Counted from the stretch's first letter, positions 12,441 to 24,340 are shown. The stretch is DNA of 64,000 nt from Triticum aestivum (GCF_018294505.1 NC_057807.1:169412883-169476882); one strand, 5' to 3'. Notes: generated by a model not told the origin, from the sequence alone. Translations and numbers: made by a program.

Positions 12441-13660
12441 CCGGTGTCATCGGTGAAGCCGTTGGGCCGCGCTGTCCTTAGGATTCCTCTTTTTTTGTCC
12501 TGCAGCACGTCATGACGAACCCCGTGGAGGTATGTAAAAACTTGTAATGCTTTTTCTTAGTAGTTGTTGCTCTTCAATCAATTTTATGCTTGCGTCTCCC
12601 GCTAGGGCACGGTCCCCCTTTCATTCTCGTCGTAGCTTAGTGCTCTACGTCTTTGAGACCCAGTCCCCAGGCAGGCTTCAGCCTTCGCTGGTATGCCAGG
12701 TCACGATGCCGTGGTCAAGGCCAGGAGGTGAGCGGCCCGAGGTCCGATGAGAGCCCCTTGACGTGCAAGCAGCCCATGCCAGACTGAAAAGGAGGCATCC
12801 TTGCCCCAGCTAGGTTGCGAGGGGCGTGACATCGATCGCGAGATTAATGCCATGCACACGTTTAGGGATTTATCTTTTGATTTATGTTCGTCTTCACAAT
12901 ACAGTGGCATCCTTCGCATGATATCTAGCCGTGTTCCCACAGCCGCGGCAATTATTGTGCGGGTCTTGCATCGACCCCTTCCCCTTCCCTCATCTGGGTG
13001 CTCTACATCCTCGAGTCCCAGCTCCCGAGCGCGGCTCAGCCACCGCTGGTATGCCAGGTCGCGATGCCGTGTGCAAGTCCAGGGGGTGAGTGCTTGGGGG
13101 CTAGTAGGGGCCCCTGAGGTACGATGCTCAGAGGCTCCCCTTTTAACGCACAAGCGAGTCGGGTGGAGGAAAGGGACGGCTGGCCTCTCGCAAGCGCCTC
13201 GGAGTGCTCGTGACCCGCCCCACCGGGTCTTGAGATTCCTGCAAATTAGCTGTAGGAATTGAGGATGGCATACAACAATGCTTGCTTACCTGCCAGCGAT
13301 CCTTCCGCGAGAAGGTGAAGGCACTAAGGACTAGGTGAGGTGGCGTGTGCGGAGCTGGCCACGAGCCAGAGCTCAGTCTCTCAGGTTATTCAGTGCTGTA
13401 GGGACGGACCCATGCATAGGCGCCATGCTGATAGCTCTTACGTCGAAATGAACTCAAGGCGGGTTAGCAGCGTGCGGGGCCCGCGCGGGGCGGCCCTGTG
13501 AATAACAGGGCAATGGATATGATGCCGATAATAGCATAAAGCAGCTCATGAAGATGGCGAAATCAGTTTTGATAGATGCGCAAAACGATACCCGCTATGG
13601 GGCGGACCCAGACAGCTTGAGGATAATGCAGCCCGAGGGGCGCCCTCAACTGAACAAATT
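12441..13660 (-). mobile_element. Non-coding distal part, probably of element E
   Basis: No credible gene is visible. The composition and phrases such as TATGCCAGGTCGCGATGCCGTG resemble non-coding gypsy sequence, and it leads without a visible border into the pol remains of element E. It holds an imperfect direct duplication (units near 12,638-12,775 and 12,994-13,150). No LTR end, purine tract or target duplication was found, so the left border of E is unknown and assignment to E is an inference. Confidence 0.35.
12638..13150. repeat. Imperfect direct duplication, ~355 bp period
   Basis: Two segments share the order GTGCTCTAC(G/A)TC, GAG(A/T)CCCAG, CGCTGGTATGCCAGGTC, CGATGCCGTG and GGTGAG, then diverge. 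The first spans about 12,638-12,775 and the second about 12,994-13,150. Between them lies an AT-richer spacer. The duplication is old, judging from many substitutions and indels. Confidence 0.55.
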
Positions 13661-13666
13661 AAAAAG

Positions 13667-14100
13667 TCACCTGGCACCATTGGGGTAGAAGTGTTGAAGT
13701 AGCTGAAGATGCACGCCACAGAAGTTGCTCCTCATGAGCCAGCAGGCTCCTGAGCCTCGGGGGGGGGGGGGCTCCAGAGGCTCTGGCTCCTCCTCCGTCA
13801 GGACTGCCTGGCGCCTTGCTTCATGAGACGCGATGACGCCACGCATGCATCGCTGGAGCAAGGCTGTCGCGCCCGGCAGGCTGAAAGGCATGCAGACGAG
13901 CTGTGGGGGCGGCCTCCACACTGGCCGATGCTGGACGGACAGAAGAGCTCCTATGAAGCAGCTCTGTTGTGGCCCGTGATGTTGACGCAGACGCGCAGCT
14001 CACCGCTCGCGTCTTGAGCAATAGCTGTGTTGAGTGGTGCGGGCCGTCGCTCGCCTCGCATAGCCCGTGCCACCTGAAGATCTTCGATCACCCTGGTGAT
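13667..14100 (-). pseudogene. Reverse transcriptase start, fragment (element E)
   Basis: Read on the minus strand, islands such as GELRVCVNITGHNRAA and MPFSLPGATALLQRCMR recall the RT blocks normally written as RMCVDYTDLN-A and MPFGLKNAGATFQRCM. They occur in the right order and right after the protease region, but in different frames and with the intervening palm sequence reduced. No YVDD box follows, so the enzyme is truncated. Identification rests on two short motifs and position, hence low confidence. Confidence 0.4.
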
Positions 14101-14271
14101 GAACTCCTATGCACTTGGTGCCTCACACCCTACGCCTTTGTCCTGGAAGCACGCATTGAAGCACGCCTCCACATGGTGCCCGAACGCCTCCCTTGTGACG
14201 CGGGCCAGGTAGGAGGCCTCCCAGAGAAGATCCCCCGAGCCCAACCTGAGGGGGGCGTCGGGCGCGCCTTC

Positions 14272-14970
14272 CTATGTGAGAGGGAAAGGCGCACCAGCAG
14301 AGGGCAAGGGGACTGAGTCATGACCATATGGCATGCTAGCCTCCTGAATGCCCGTGAGGAGGAGCTGCTTCTTCTTCTTGGGGGCAACCTCGGGTGGAAG
14401 GACGATGCCTTCACCATCTGAGTCCTCGACCGCTGCAGCCTGGTAGGCACGCTCGAGGGAGCACACCACGTCTTTCTCATCGCAGGCGACCGTGATGATG
14501 CCGTTGCTTCCCGACATCTTGAGGACATTGTAGCCGTGGTGTGTTGCCTCCATGAACATGGCGAGAGCTGGGTGCCTGAGGATGGCATTGTACGGCAGGC
14601 GAATGTGAGCGACCTCGAAGTCAATGAGCTTGGTGCAGTAGTTGTCGTGCTTGCCAAAGGTGACAGGGAGGCGAATCTGCCCGATTGGGGGCATGGAACC
14701 GTCGGTCACCCCTGAGAATGGCTTGATGGGTTGAAGTTGGTCATATGGCACCTGGTGCCTATCAAATTTCTTGACGGGGAGAACATTGAGCCCAGCGCCA
14801 CCATGACGAGTGTCTTGGTGACGAGAACATTGCTGATGGTAGGTGAGCAGAGCATGGGGAGCACGCCTGAGGTGGCCACGCACTTGAGTTGGTCCGAAGA
14901 ATCAAAGGTGATGGCGTACTTGGACCACCTAAGCGGATGTGGTGCCTTAAGCTTGGGGTGGACCGCGTTC
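14272..14970 (-). pseudogene. Retropepsin-like protease region (element E)
   Basis: The open frame (204 codons with its upstream part) contains HGGAGLNVLPVKKFDR, then VPYDQLQPIKPFSGVTDGS, IGQIRLPVTFG, DFEVAHIRLPYNAILRHPA and VACDEKDVVCSLERAYQ. This is the aspartic protease domain that cleaves the polyprotein in grass gypsy elements; the YNAILR-HPAL block is the second half of the fold. The catalytic aspartate expected just before GGAGLN is replaced by histidine (codon at 14,803-14,805, minus strand), so the enzyme would be inactive even if translated. A frameshift just upstream disconnects it from gag. Confidence 0.7.
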
Positions 14971-15190
14971 ACCTCACGAGTGAACTGCTAGAAGATGCGT
15001 TGGGAGGCCGGGGCCTGAGCACCCCCCAGGATGCAGGCGATAGCACGAGGCTCTTAGAAGCCCCCAGCCCATCATCTTGGCAGTGGTCGTCGTTCCTTCT
15101 TAGTGGCGGTGGTAGCGGAGGGAGGCCAGCGTTGCCCTGAGGACGGTGCTCGCACGGCTGGTCCCGTGATGGGCCGTCATAAGGCTGGTC

Positions 15191-16592
15191 CTACCTGCGG
15201 TCTTCATGAGGCTGATTGGGCCAACCCTGATGGGGGCCACGATCGTCCCAGCGGCCTGCATTGTGACCTCCTCCTCGGCCGTAGCCACGGTCGTTGCGCT
15301 CAAGGCGTCGGCCAAGGCGCCCATCGTAGATAGACCTTAGCTCTTCGCAGTCATTGGTGTTGTGGTTGTGCATGTTGTGGAAGACGCAAAACAGGTGGTT
15401 TCCCTTGGAGGACTCGGGGTGATCACAGCCCCGCTTCTTGTCAGGCGTGGGTGCGAGCACACCCAGGCCCTCGCACTTCACATCCATCGTCGCCTTGTCC
15501 TTCTTGTCTTCAGGATCGGCTTCAGGGAGCTCAAGGAACGAGAGGTGACCTTCTTCTGCCCTCGTGCACCGGGTCTCCATGCTGAATATCTCCAGAGCCG
15601 AGCACACGTGTTCATGTATGGTGAACGCCTCCTTCATCTTGACATCCTAGACACCATCAGTGAACGCTGGGATGATGGCCTCGTCCGACACCTTGGGGAA
15701 CTTGAGGCAAACGTTGGTGAAGCATTGGATGTACTTATGCAAGGTCTCTCCTAGTTGTTTCTTGAGGCGTCGCAAGTCGCCGGCTGCAGGAGCGTGATCG
15801 TGGGTGCCTTGGAAGTTGGCGATGAAGCGCTCGCGCAGCTCGTCCCAGGAGGAGATCGACCCCACCGGGAGGTTCAGGAGCCACGAGCGCGCGCCATCCT
15901 TGAGGGCCATGGGGAACCAGTTCGCCATGACCTTCTCGTCAACACTTGCCGCCTCGATGGTCAACTCGTAGAGCTGAAGGAAATCGGCTGGGTCAGGGCT
16001 GCCATCGTAGCGCGGAGGCAGATCCGGCTTGAACTCGGCGGGCCAGAGGATGCGACGAAGCTCTGGAGTGAATGCTCGGCATCCTGCCGTGTCCATGGGG
16101 GCTCACCTCGGAGTGGGTTCCAGGTCTTGACGCCCATGTGCAACCACCTCAGGCTGCACACGGTCTTGGCACGGAGGTGCAGGAGGAGTTGGGAGCGCAC
16201 GCGCCTCTCCCTCAGGCCACTGCACGACCTGATAGCTTTCTTCATCGCGCGCGGGCGCCCTGAGCGGCTGGTCGCACTGGGGGCCTCGCGCCTTGGCTCG
16301 GGGATGATGTCTTGCTGGAGAGGACAAGGGGCGCGACGTGAGCTATGTCGCCCGCCTAGGGCTGCTGGGGAGGCAGCGAGTAGGACATCGCCGGAGCCTC
16401 TCCAGCAGCGCTGACGAGCTCGGCGATGCGGTCCAGCCAGTCCTCGTAGAGGTCGTCGGCCGGACGGTAGCACAGAAGCTCACACGCCATGAGTAGTGCC
16501 GACTGCACGATCGCCGGCCCATAACCGGCGTGGGAAGACGAAGCAGCGGCCGGTTTCAGCGACGGAGTGGCAGTGCGGCCGTCGTGGCGCAC
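15191..16592 (-). pseudogene. gag (capsid) remains of element E
   Basis: Three frame-broken parts form a gag gene. The N-terminus (16,592-16,356) has the helical motif LLMACELLCYRPADDLYEDW. The capsid core (16,096-15,647) carries YDGSPDPADFLQLYELTIEA, MALKDGARSWLLNLPVGSI and SWDELRERFIANF, the classic Retrotrans_gag fold signature. The C-terminal part (15,637-15,191) contains CVFHNMHNHNTNDCEEL, a Cys/His cluster at the place of the nucleic-acid-binding knuckle, followed by an Arg/Gly-rich tail. Gag builds the cytoplasmic particle in which the element is copied. Stops between the parts make it non-functional. Confidence 0.8.
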
Positions 16593-16820
16593 AGAGGGCG
16601 GCAGCTACGAATCCTACTGCTCGTTGGCTACAGGGCCAATGTCAGCGTTGGCAACAGACAACGGGGAGCGGCAACGAGCATCGTCGCCCGCGGGCGCCGT
16701 ATGGGCGACACGCGCGACGAGGGCTTCCCGGTGCTCAGCACGAACTCGACGAACGTTCGCCATGAGAACAGCGGAGCGGGGGGGGGGGAGCAACTGATGG
16801 AAGAGAGGCCTCGACACACC

Positions 16821-16838
16821 CCTACCTAGCGTGCCAAA
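16821..16838 (-). other. Primer-binding site of element E
   Basis: On the minus strand TTTGGCACGCTAGGTAGG directly follows the LTR end (...TCTGACA). It is nearly identical to the equivalent sites of elements C (TTTGGCGTGCCAGGTAGG) and D (TTTGGCGCGCCAGGTAGG). The site sets the element's orientation as minus. Confidence 0.7.
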
Positions 16839-17725
16839 TGTCAGATTCTGGGCTCTGCAGACCCAAGAAAGGTTCGAACTCAGGGGCGTGTGCGAAGAAC
16901 TCAACCTCTCAAGCCTATCGATCCGCTACTAGGCTCTATTTATAGCGGCATTGTTCCTCTTCCTCCAACAGTTTACGCAGGTTCGGGCCACCTTGCGGTG
17001 TAATACCCTACTCCTGATTTGTGGTGGACTAGCCTCGCGAGGGGCTAAGGCTGAACTAGTACAAGTGGAAGAACAACCCCAGGAGGCATGGTCTTGTGAT
17101 GAGCTCCTGGTGGTTCGATGAGCTTATCACCAGATGAGTCTATCCCTCTCTACGGTGGTGGCTAGGCTCTATTTATAGCGGCCTTGGTCCTCTTCCTCCA
17201 AAACTTAGGCATGAAGGGATCCCACAACGGCCAAATTTGAAGGGGAACAAGAAGTACATCTAATCATGGTGAAAGGTGGTCTTCACATGCAAAGCCTCTC
17301 AGCGTGATGTCATGGTGGGCTCGGTGATGACATCCATCCTGCCGTTCTGGCTGTCTTGGTGTTGTTGCACGCAAATGGCAACCTTTGGCTGATTCCTTGG
17401 GACTTCACACCTGCACTTGTCTCCTTTGTACCAAAGAGGAAACCTACAGCTCTGCGCCCTGAGGCTGGCCTTGGTCGTCATGGCTAATGTCATTCCAGCC
17501 TCGTGAGGCTGGGTCTTGCATAGAAATCTCCACTCCGCTCGGGAGGCCGCCTAAGGAGGCCGCTCCCTCGGGAGGCCTTGATGTCTCCTGCCTCGCTAGG
17601 CTTGGCCCCTTGCGAGGGTCTTGTCTTCTCGTAGTCGAAGCTGGGCCACACCAGGCCGTCGATGAAGCCATATCGTGGGTTGCCGGCATGCAGGTCTGGG
17701 TATCCTGGTTACTAGAACGTCAACA
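16839..17725 (-). repeat. Element E 5' LTR, 887 bp
   Basis: On the minus strand it starts TGTTGACGTTC (17,725) and ends TCTGACA (16,839) directly before the primer-binding site. Two copies of a minus-strand TATA segment, CCGCTATAAATAGAGCC, lie at about 16,931-16,947 and 17,165-17,181, each with the same following CCTCTTCCTCC-type sequence (on the + strand). This points to an internal promoter duplication of about 233 bp. No matching LTR is present in the window, so only the primer-site end is firm. Confidence 0.65.
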
Positions 17726-19161
17726 GTAGGTGAATCCTAGCTATGAATGCATGCCCCCAAATTGCTAGGTCTGACATCTCACCCTACCATAACACAAAAC
17801 CTATAGGAGTCCATGATGGTCAAACCCCCTTTCGCTTTCGGTCAAAGGTGGATTGTGTGTGGGCCCACAAATGTGTGCTTGTGGCATGAGATGGGTGATA
17901 CCACATACGGACCATATGCAGGTGGCCAAACTATATGTATGAAAAGGGTGCGGTGTGATATTTCAATACCCAATTCACAATTTTGATGTGTCATATTTGC
18001 CTCGCAAATTAACCGGACATCCCCGACCACACGGAGGTTCCAGGAAGTGAGAAGTAGTGCCCCCCCACACACACACTTTGAGTCGGTGGGAGAGGGCATC
18101 TCACCAATACATACTGTAACACGGACCAAGAAGAATCCACCTTGGTCGTAAAACCTCTCTTGTTGTTGGTCAAAGTGATGGACATCCACGTGGCCCCACA
18201 AATGGGCTAGCTTGTCCCCGATAAACATGCAAGGGAGTGCCCAAAGACAAAAGCAGTGCATGCATGTGGCCCAAGCATATGTATGGAAGTGTTGTGTGGT
18301 GTTTGAATACCCAATGCACAACTTTGATGCGGCACCGTGCTTTGGAACCAGAAAGTCCACACACTGAGCGAGGGTTCGTGACACATAGTATATATGCACG
18401 TATGTCACCTCACTTCGAGACGGTGAGAGGGATTCATGCATACGCATGCGCTCAAACTTAGGTCTAGAATCTCACCATGACCGACCTAGTATTTGGTAAC
18501 ATGAACCAAAGAAGAAGAATCCACCCTGGTAACCTCTCTCATTGTCACTCGAAATGATGGACGTCCACGCGGACCCATGAATATATAGGCTTGTCACCGA
18601 TAACCAAGCGAGGGAGAGTGTTCAAAGACAACCACTGCATGCATGTGCCCCAAACTTATGTATGGAGGTGCGTGATGCATGCATATGTTTGAATACCCAA
18701 TGCACATCATTGATATGATGCATGTACTGAAAATCACACAGTCCCCACCCAAAGCGAGGTTCATGATGCGTCATAAGCTCGCCCCCCACATAGATCTGGC
18801 GGGGGGCATTCATGCGTACACATGTGCTCAAAGTATACTATGGAATCTCACAATATTACCTATACCATAAGACAAAACAAAAATTTATTCCCTCCTAAGT
18901 CAAATTAACCTCTCTCGCTATCAGTCAAAGTGATGGACCAAGCGGGCCCACAGATGGAATCATCGTCGATAACCACGTGAGGGAGTGCCAGAGAAGAACC
19001 ACCATCGCTTGCATGTGGGCCAAACATATGTATGGAGGTGTGTGGTTGTGATGTTTGAAAATGTAATGCACAACTTTCATGTGGCACCTGCCTTGGAATC
19101 CGTAAAGTCCCCACAGAGAGCGAGGTCCATGATGCGTAGTATATGCTGGTCCCCTCCCCCT

Positions 19162-19215
19162 TGTCGCAGGAAACCACAACCACCTATGGGACCAGGATGG
19201 CCCCTTGCTAGTTCG
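19162..19215. repeat. Extra partial copy of the LTR edge of element D
   Basis: The 54 bp starting TGTCGCAGGAAACCACAACC repeat the first 54 bp of the adjoining LTR (19,216 onward), ending GCTAGTTCG in both. The target duplication lies outside this extra copy, so the copy is part of the inserted unit or arose by slippage afterwards. It resembles the right-hand LTR edge (25,531) at least as closely as it resembles its neighbour. Confidence 0.8.
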
Positions 19216-20137
19216 TGTCGTGGGAAACCACGGCCACCGATGAGACCAGGACGTCCCAATGCTAGTTCGGCAGGGGGGAGTCGTGTTGCACAAAGAGCGG
19301 ACCAACGTGGGGCAGCACGACAGAGATCACACGGGCATCTTTACCTAGGTTCAGGTCATCGTGAGGCGTAAAACCCTACTCCTGCTTTGGTGGATTGATG
19401 GTGGAAAGGTGGTTGTGGTGCATAGTACACTTGCCCGGCAAGGGTTGCCTCGGGGCGACAGCAACTACACGCGTACGGGGGTGCGAGTGGTCTAACTTTC
19501 CAACCTTGCGAATCCTTTCTACGGTTGCCATGGAACTCCTTTTATAGGTTAAGGGGCCACGACAGTGACAATTTATTCCTTGGACACTGTTATGATAGCA
19601 AATAGTGCTATCATACCTAACTCTGCAGGCTGACAGTGCACATTTAATGTGCCGCTTAGTGTCACGTTGTTGGTTGCCCAGCAAGGCTTGCCGGGCTATC
19701 TTGCCAGCTCCACACCTGCTCGCTTGACACGTCATTGGACGAGTGTCATTTGTGGGTTTCCTTGCTAGGAAGTGGCTGCCATGTGGCGAATGCTTGCCAC
19801 TTAATCACAACGCGGCTTGACACCGCACTGATTGGCGACGTGGGTTGAGGTGGAATAGTCGGTGAGGTAATCTGGTCTTTGTGAGTCCCGGCAGGCCTTG
19901 CCGGGATGCCTTGGTCATCTCCTTCTGGGGGTGGCCTCACCCCTTTTCGGGCTCGCCTGCCCGGCAAGGGAGGCTTCTCTCTTGATAATATCTGGCTCCT
20001 CTGTCTTGGCTTTGGATCCTTCCGATCTGCTGGTTGGTTCTTCCAGTCTCTTGGTCTCTTGCCCTTCTTGATCAGATCATGGTTCGTCCGAGCACGAGTC
20101 AGGGGAAAACATGTACCCCTGTATATTTTCCCAGACA
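19216..20137 (-). repeat. Element D 3' LTR, 922 bp
   Basis: On the minus strand it starts TGTCTGGGAAAATATACAGG (20,137) and ends at the TGTCG/CGACA edge (19,216). It aligns with the other LTR along its length, sharing blocks such as GGCGAGC...GCCCGGCAAGG and the TTGCCGGGC phrases. Substitutions and small indels between the two copies are visible throughout, so the insertion is not recent. Confidence 0.8.
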
Positions 20138-20152
20138 TAAGCCCCCGGGCCT
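20138..20152 (-). other. Polypurine tract of element D
   Basis: On the minus strand GGCCCGGGGGCTTA directly precedes the 3' LTR start (TGTCTGGG). This G-rich tract is the usual primer for plus-strand DNA synthesis in grass gypsy elements and independently supports the minus orientation. Confidence 0.65.
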
Positions 20153-20493
20153 GAGCCATACATGTCGCTGGGCACGTTGGCTTACGCCCAAAATCGCGCA
20201 TGGATATGTGGCAGGAGAGGCCTGCACGTGCCAGTTCACCATGATGACTGGTCAATCCAACGTCCACTTTGCATAATTACTACGCGTCGTGGGACTGTAG
20301 CAGTTAAGGTAAAACAGTAACTTTCTGAAGCGCCGCGCTCCTGTTCTGCGTTCCCCCCTTGAGAGCAGGAGAAAAGCGGAGCGACGTGATTCATCTATCC
20401 TCTGCTCCGCTCCCCCATCTTGTTCCTGTACAAGCTGAGCAACGGTTCCCCTTCTCTCCCTTCTGCTGTAGTTCTCCCCGCCGCCGTCGCCGG

Positions 20494-23400
20494 AATGGGG
20501 AAGAAACCCGCGGACAAGAAGAAGCAGATGGCCCCGGAGAAGGAGGCCTCCGACGAGGGGAGCAAAAGAGGGGCAGAGTTATGCAAGAGGCAGAGCAAAG
20601 ATGTCGTCTTCACCCCGTCAAACCTGAGTGGTCCAGTCCTCCAAGTGTATGGATATCTATGGGGGAGGCCTGTCGAGAAGGGGCACGGGGCGCGAGTGGT
20701 CATCGTGGCAGTGAAGGAGGTTCCACAGGATTCTTATCATTTCTTCTATGCCTATTTCATTTGTGACTATGCCCTCCTTTCTCTGGATTCTATTAGGTGA
20801 TCATGAACACTACGGGTTCCAACTCCTTGATTTAAAACCAAATGCAATGGCAACCATCGCTATCTTTTCCCATTTGTGCGAGAATTTTGTTGGAGTTAAG
20901 CCCAATGTGGATTTGTTCCGGCATTACTTTGTCCCGCGAGTGGAGAGCAGAGACTACCACTCTGGGGTTATTAGATGGATGCCATGCGTGGCGAGGAAGA
21001 TCTGGGATTACCTCCCCGGGTATGGCGGGAAAGGTGGGATGAGTGGATGGGCGATTGGTGCTGGATCCAGGACAAGGAGGCCCCTTATTTTTTCGAGGCC
21101 CGGAAGGAAAGTGTCGAGCGTGGCAGGGATTGGAGCACCAAGGGCCTCACTGAAGACAGGCTGCGCCCAGTAATCAACAGGATCACCCTTTTGAGGGCTG
21201 CCGGGCTAACCATCGAGCATGTGGGGGCAGATTTTCTTCTCCGTCGCATCTCGCTGTTGTAGGAAAGGGATAGATCTTCGTGGTTGTATGGCGATGCGGT
21301 AGATAGGATGAGGTTGCTCCCTGGGTTGGCCAACAACCTGTCGGTGTATGGCCACGCTTGGTTGTGCGATCAACTGTTCGGCCGCTTCGACATGTTCCAG
21401 CTCCCAGCAACCGTTATCCCCCTGAACGTCAATTCTGCCCGGGACCAGATATTGAAGAGAATTCCAGACTGCAATGCTGAAGGGGTAGCGACCACTTGGC
21501 AGATTCCCATTCTAGATGAAGAGCTCGAGTTGTCGAGCACCTTGGTGGAGGTGGCCACCAAAGTTGAAACTAGGATGTATAAGCCCACTTCTTCTGCGGA
21601 GGTGGCGTATATCCTAAGGAGGGTCGAGGAGGCGAAGGTGACCTATCGTGTGGAGATGGAGAAGGCCACGAAGGCCAGGAAGAGTAAGGGAAAAACTAGG
21701 GACAAGAGCTCTTCAGAAGGCGGCGGCGAGGCGCAAGCCACGAAAGGAGCTGCCGGGGAAGATCTTTCCGGTGGTAACTTTGCCAAGCTGGATGCCCTAG
21801 TCACGGCAGCAAAGGAGCTCAAGAAGGAGGAGGAGGTTGGCGAGGTGGCGGAGCCTGAGGAGTGGCTCGCGGCTGGGCCACAAGCCCCCAAGCCGGACCT
21901 TGAGCAGCGTACCCACAAGCGTGCCGCTGCCGGCCCAATCATCAGGAAGGTGAAGGAGATGACCACCAAAGCCTCCAATGTTGAGGCGGCATGCCGCCAA
22001 TTTCCTTGCCTTGCAAAGATTAAGGCCCCTTCCACCCAACGAGTGGTGATTGAGGACGACCCCAACTCCAGCTCGAGTTCGAGTTCTTTGCAGGACTCGT
22101 CTTCGTCTGATCCTACGGCTCCGCGCCGGGCTCCGCTGCTACCGGAGAGCTCTGCTCCTGCGCCCCCAAAGAGGAGGAAGGATCCCTCGCTTCCCATGGA
22201 GTTTGACTTGGACTACATGCTCATCGCAAAAGAGTAAGGAGGATTTTTCTTTTTGGGAATAGCTCGTGCATATCCAGGTATTTCTGTTGACTGACCTCTT
22301 GCATTTGTTGTTGCCGACAAGGGGGGTGCAGGAATAGACTGAAATCCTCATCCATCGCTCCCGGAGGAAGCTCCGACATCTTGGGTCATCGGAGGGCACA
22401 GAGAGCTTGTCCTTGGTGGGGAGCGAGGCAAAGGATCTTGTGTCGAGCCCCTAGTCCAGCCCTCGGCCTGGGAGCAAGGACTGGGTTCCACCTGCTGGAG
22501 ATGATGGAGACACTCCTCCTATCTCTCTAGGTGGAGGAGGTGAGGCGACGCAGGGCGGGCCCCACCCCGAGGGGCACACCTCCCCCTCCACTCGAGCCAG
22601 AGATAGCCACATGGAACCCTTGGTGGACGAAGCCGTATTGGAGGCTGCCGGGATTGTCACGGTAGAAGGTGAAGCTCGGGGCCCGGCAACAGCTGTTCCT
22701 GGGGATACTGAGGTTTCTGCTCGATAGTCTTCTCCAAGTACTACACTTTCTCTTTCTTCGCTTCTTCCTTCTTCTATCTTCCTTTTTTCACTTCTGCTTC
22801 CTCATTGTCTCCTGTTCCCCCTCCCCCCGCAGACCGCCAAGCCGCGGAGCTAGAGCCATTGGAGGTGGCAGTTGACATAGGCAAGGCCTCCGCGGAGGAG
22901 GCTGCGGACATTGTCGCCATGGAGGGAGAGGATCTTGTTGCCGGGGATGCACAGGGGTCCCTGATGGTGATGGGGCGTTCTCTGGAGATCATCCCAGCAG
23001 AGGGAGCTGTTGTAGAGGTGAAGATTCCTCTCCAGACCATGGGCCCACTCCCTGCCGCTGGGTCCATCACCGAGGTCCCGCCATCCTCCTCGAGCACGCT
23101 GGCCATGGTGCCGTCGCTGCCTGGAGGTGGAGCCCCCAGCCTGTGCTTGACGACGGATGCCGAGCTTGCCGAAGAGCTTCAACGTATCCTGGCTCCGCTT
23201 TATCAAGAAGCTGGGGAGCCTGACAACTCGATCGCCGTTGCCATGGATTTTTCCTTCATGGAATCCATGGTGGTGGGTGTAAAGGAGATGCATGCCCGAC
23301 ACAATCAGAAGTGGTTGGGGCTCAAGGAGCAGCGTTAATCTGTCGACAAGATGAGCCAGAAGCTGAAGGATCAGGGCTTGGAGCTACATGAGTGGCATCA

Positions 23401-24340
23401 AAAGCACTTCAAGGTGCTCTTGAGGCAGCAAGAGACGCTCCAGGTGACGCGGGAGGATGCAATGGCCCGCGAGGCGCATCTGGTGGACCAAAAAGCTTCC
23501 CTGGATGCCAGAGAGCGGGAGATTTATCTCCGAGAGGAGAAGCTTGAGGCCATTCTTCGCACTAAGAACGATGAAGTGGAGGCTCTTGTTTGTCAGTGCA
23601 CCAAGGATTTGGAGGACAAGCATGAAGCGGCTATGAATGCTATTGCTGTTGATTCTGCTGCTCAATTAAAGATGCTCACTGATGATCTGGCTGCCGTGTC
23701 CGCCGCCAAGACTGATCTGGACCGGCAGGTGTCGGAGCGGGAGGAAGGTCTCACCAGGAGCGCCAAAGAGTTGGACGCCCTCAAGGAGGAAGGACGGAAG
23801 GCGGAGACCCTCTTAACAGACGGCAACATCTCGGATTTGGGGAAGAGGATCGGCTCACTGGAGCGCTCGGCGGAGTCGCTCGAGTCCCGCCAACAGTTGC
23901 TGTGTAGGGATTTGGACAATGACAATCGTCTCCGGCAGGATGCTGAGGACAAGCTAAAGAACCAGGTCAACCTGAGCAACCTCGAGATCAAGATTCTGAT
24001 CGGCAGAGCTGAGCAACTTGGTGCTCAGGCTACGGAAATGGGCATGGACGGCCCGATTTTCTTGCTCAGCCAGCACGAGATCCCAAGCGCCAAGTTGGGA
24101 GTCTTCTTCAATGAGCTGATCGAGAAGCTGGGGGCGCACGAAGCAGGGAGGGCCCTATGCTTCGCGACTGAGTCCCAGAAGCTGGATTGCAATGCCCTCT
24201 TCATGGTCCTAAGCAACATTGCCTGCCGCCACCCAGATTGTGACCTCGATGATGGATTGAAAAAGCCCCCGGCAGGCGCCGACGTCGCAGCTGCCAAGGA
24301 GAAGGCAGCATCACGGGTTGACAGGGTCCTCCGGGTTTGA
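20494..24340 (+). pseudogene. Antisense gene of element D: 'putative gypsy-type transposon' (Transposase_28-like) protein
   Basis: Read on + from MGKKPADKKK (20,494). A basic N-terminus is followed at 20,800-21,000 by FQLLDLKPNAMATIAIF-SHLCENFVGVKPNVDL, the signature of the plant domain Pfam calls 'putative gypsy type transposon' (PF04195). Then come a Lys/Glu- and Ser-rich linker (to 22,233), an acidic middle part (22,833-23,335) and a long coiled coil (23,351-24,050), ending in a helical domain with LGVFFNELIEKLGAHEAGRA. Likely introns: donor AGAGTAAGG at 22,234 with acceptor before 22,332, and a pyrimidine tract with acceptor CCCCCGCAG before 22,833. A frameshift or weak intron lies near 20,790; stops at 21,260 and 23,336 break the frame. 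Function is unknown; such proteins occur as additional ORFs in Tat-type elements. Confidence 0.65.

Larger units (their letters stand above)
13661..17725 (-). mobile_element. Element E: truncated Ty3/gypsy element (gag, protease, RT trace, LTR)
   Basis: Read on the minus strand from 17,725 leftwards the order is LTR (17,725-16,839), primer-binding site, gag N-terminus, gag core, zinc-knuckle-like segment, aspartic protease and the start of RT, after which recognisable pol is lost near 13,670. This is the normal order for a gypsy element. Integrase and the second LTR are absent or unrecognisable. The primer site motif and the gag N-terminus (ACELLCYR) match element C, so both belong to the same broad group. 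All coding parts carry stops or frameshifts. Confidence 0.75.

Noticed and set aside
12466..12535. Micro-exon (24 nt) between TTTTTTTGTCCTGCAG and GTATGT after the B3 fragment
   Set aside because: Splice-like signals this short arise often by chance and no frame connects it to the B3 reading.
17842..19371. 200- and 128-codon ORFs within the tandem array
   Set aside because: They are not preserved from unit to unit, and frames shift between units, so they are chance ORFs in repeats.
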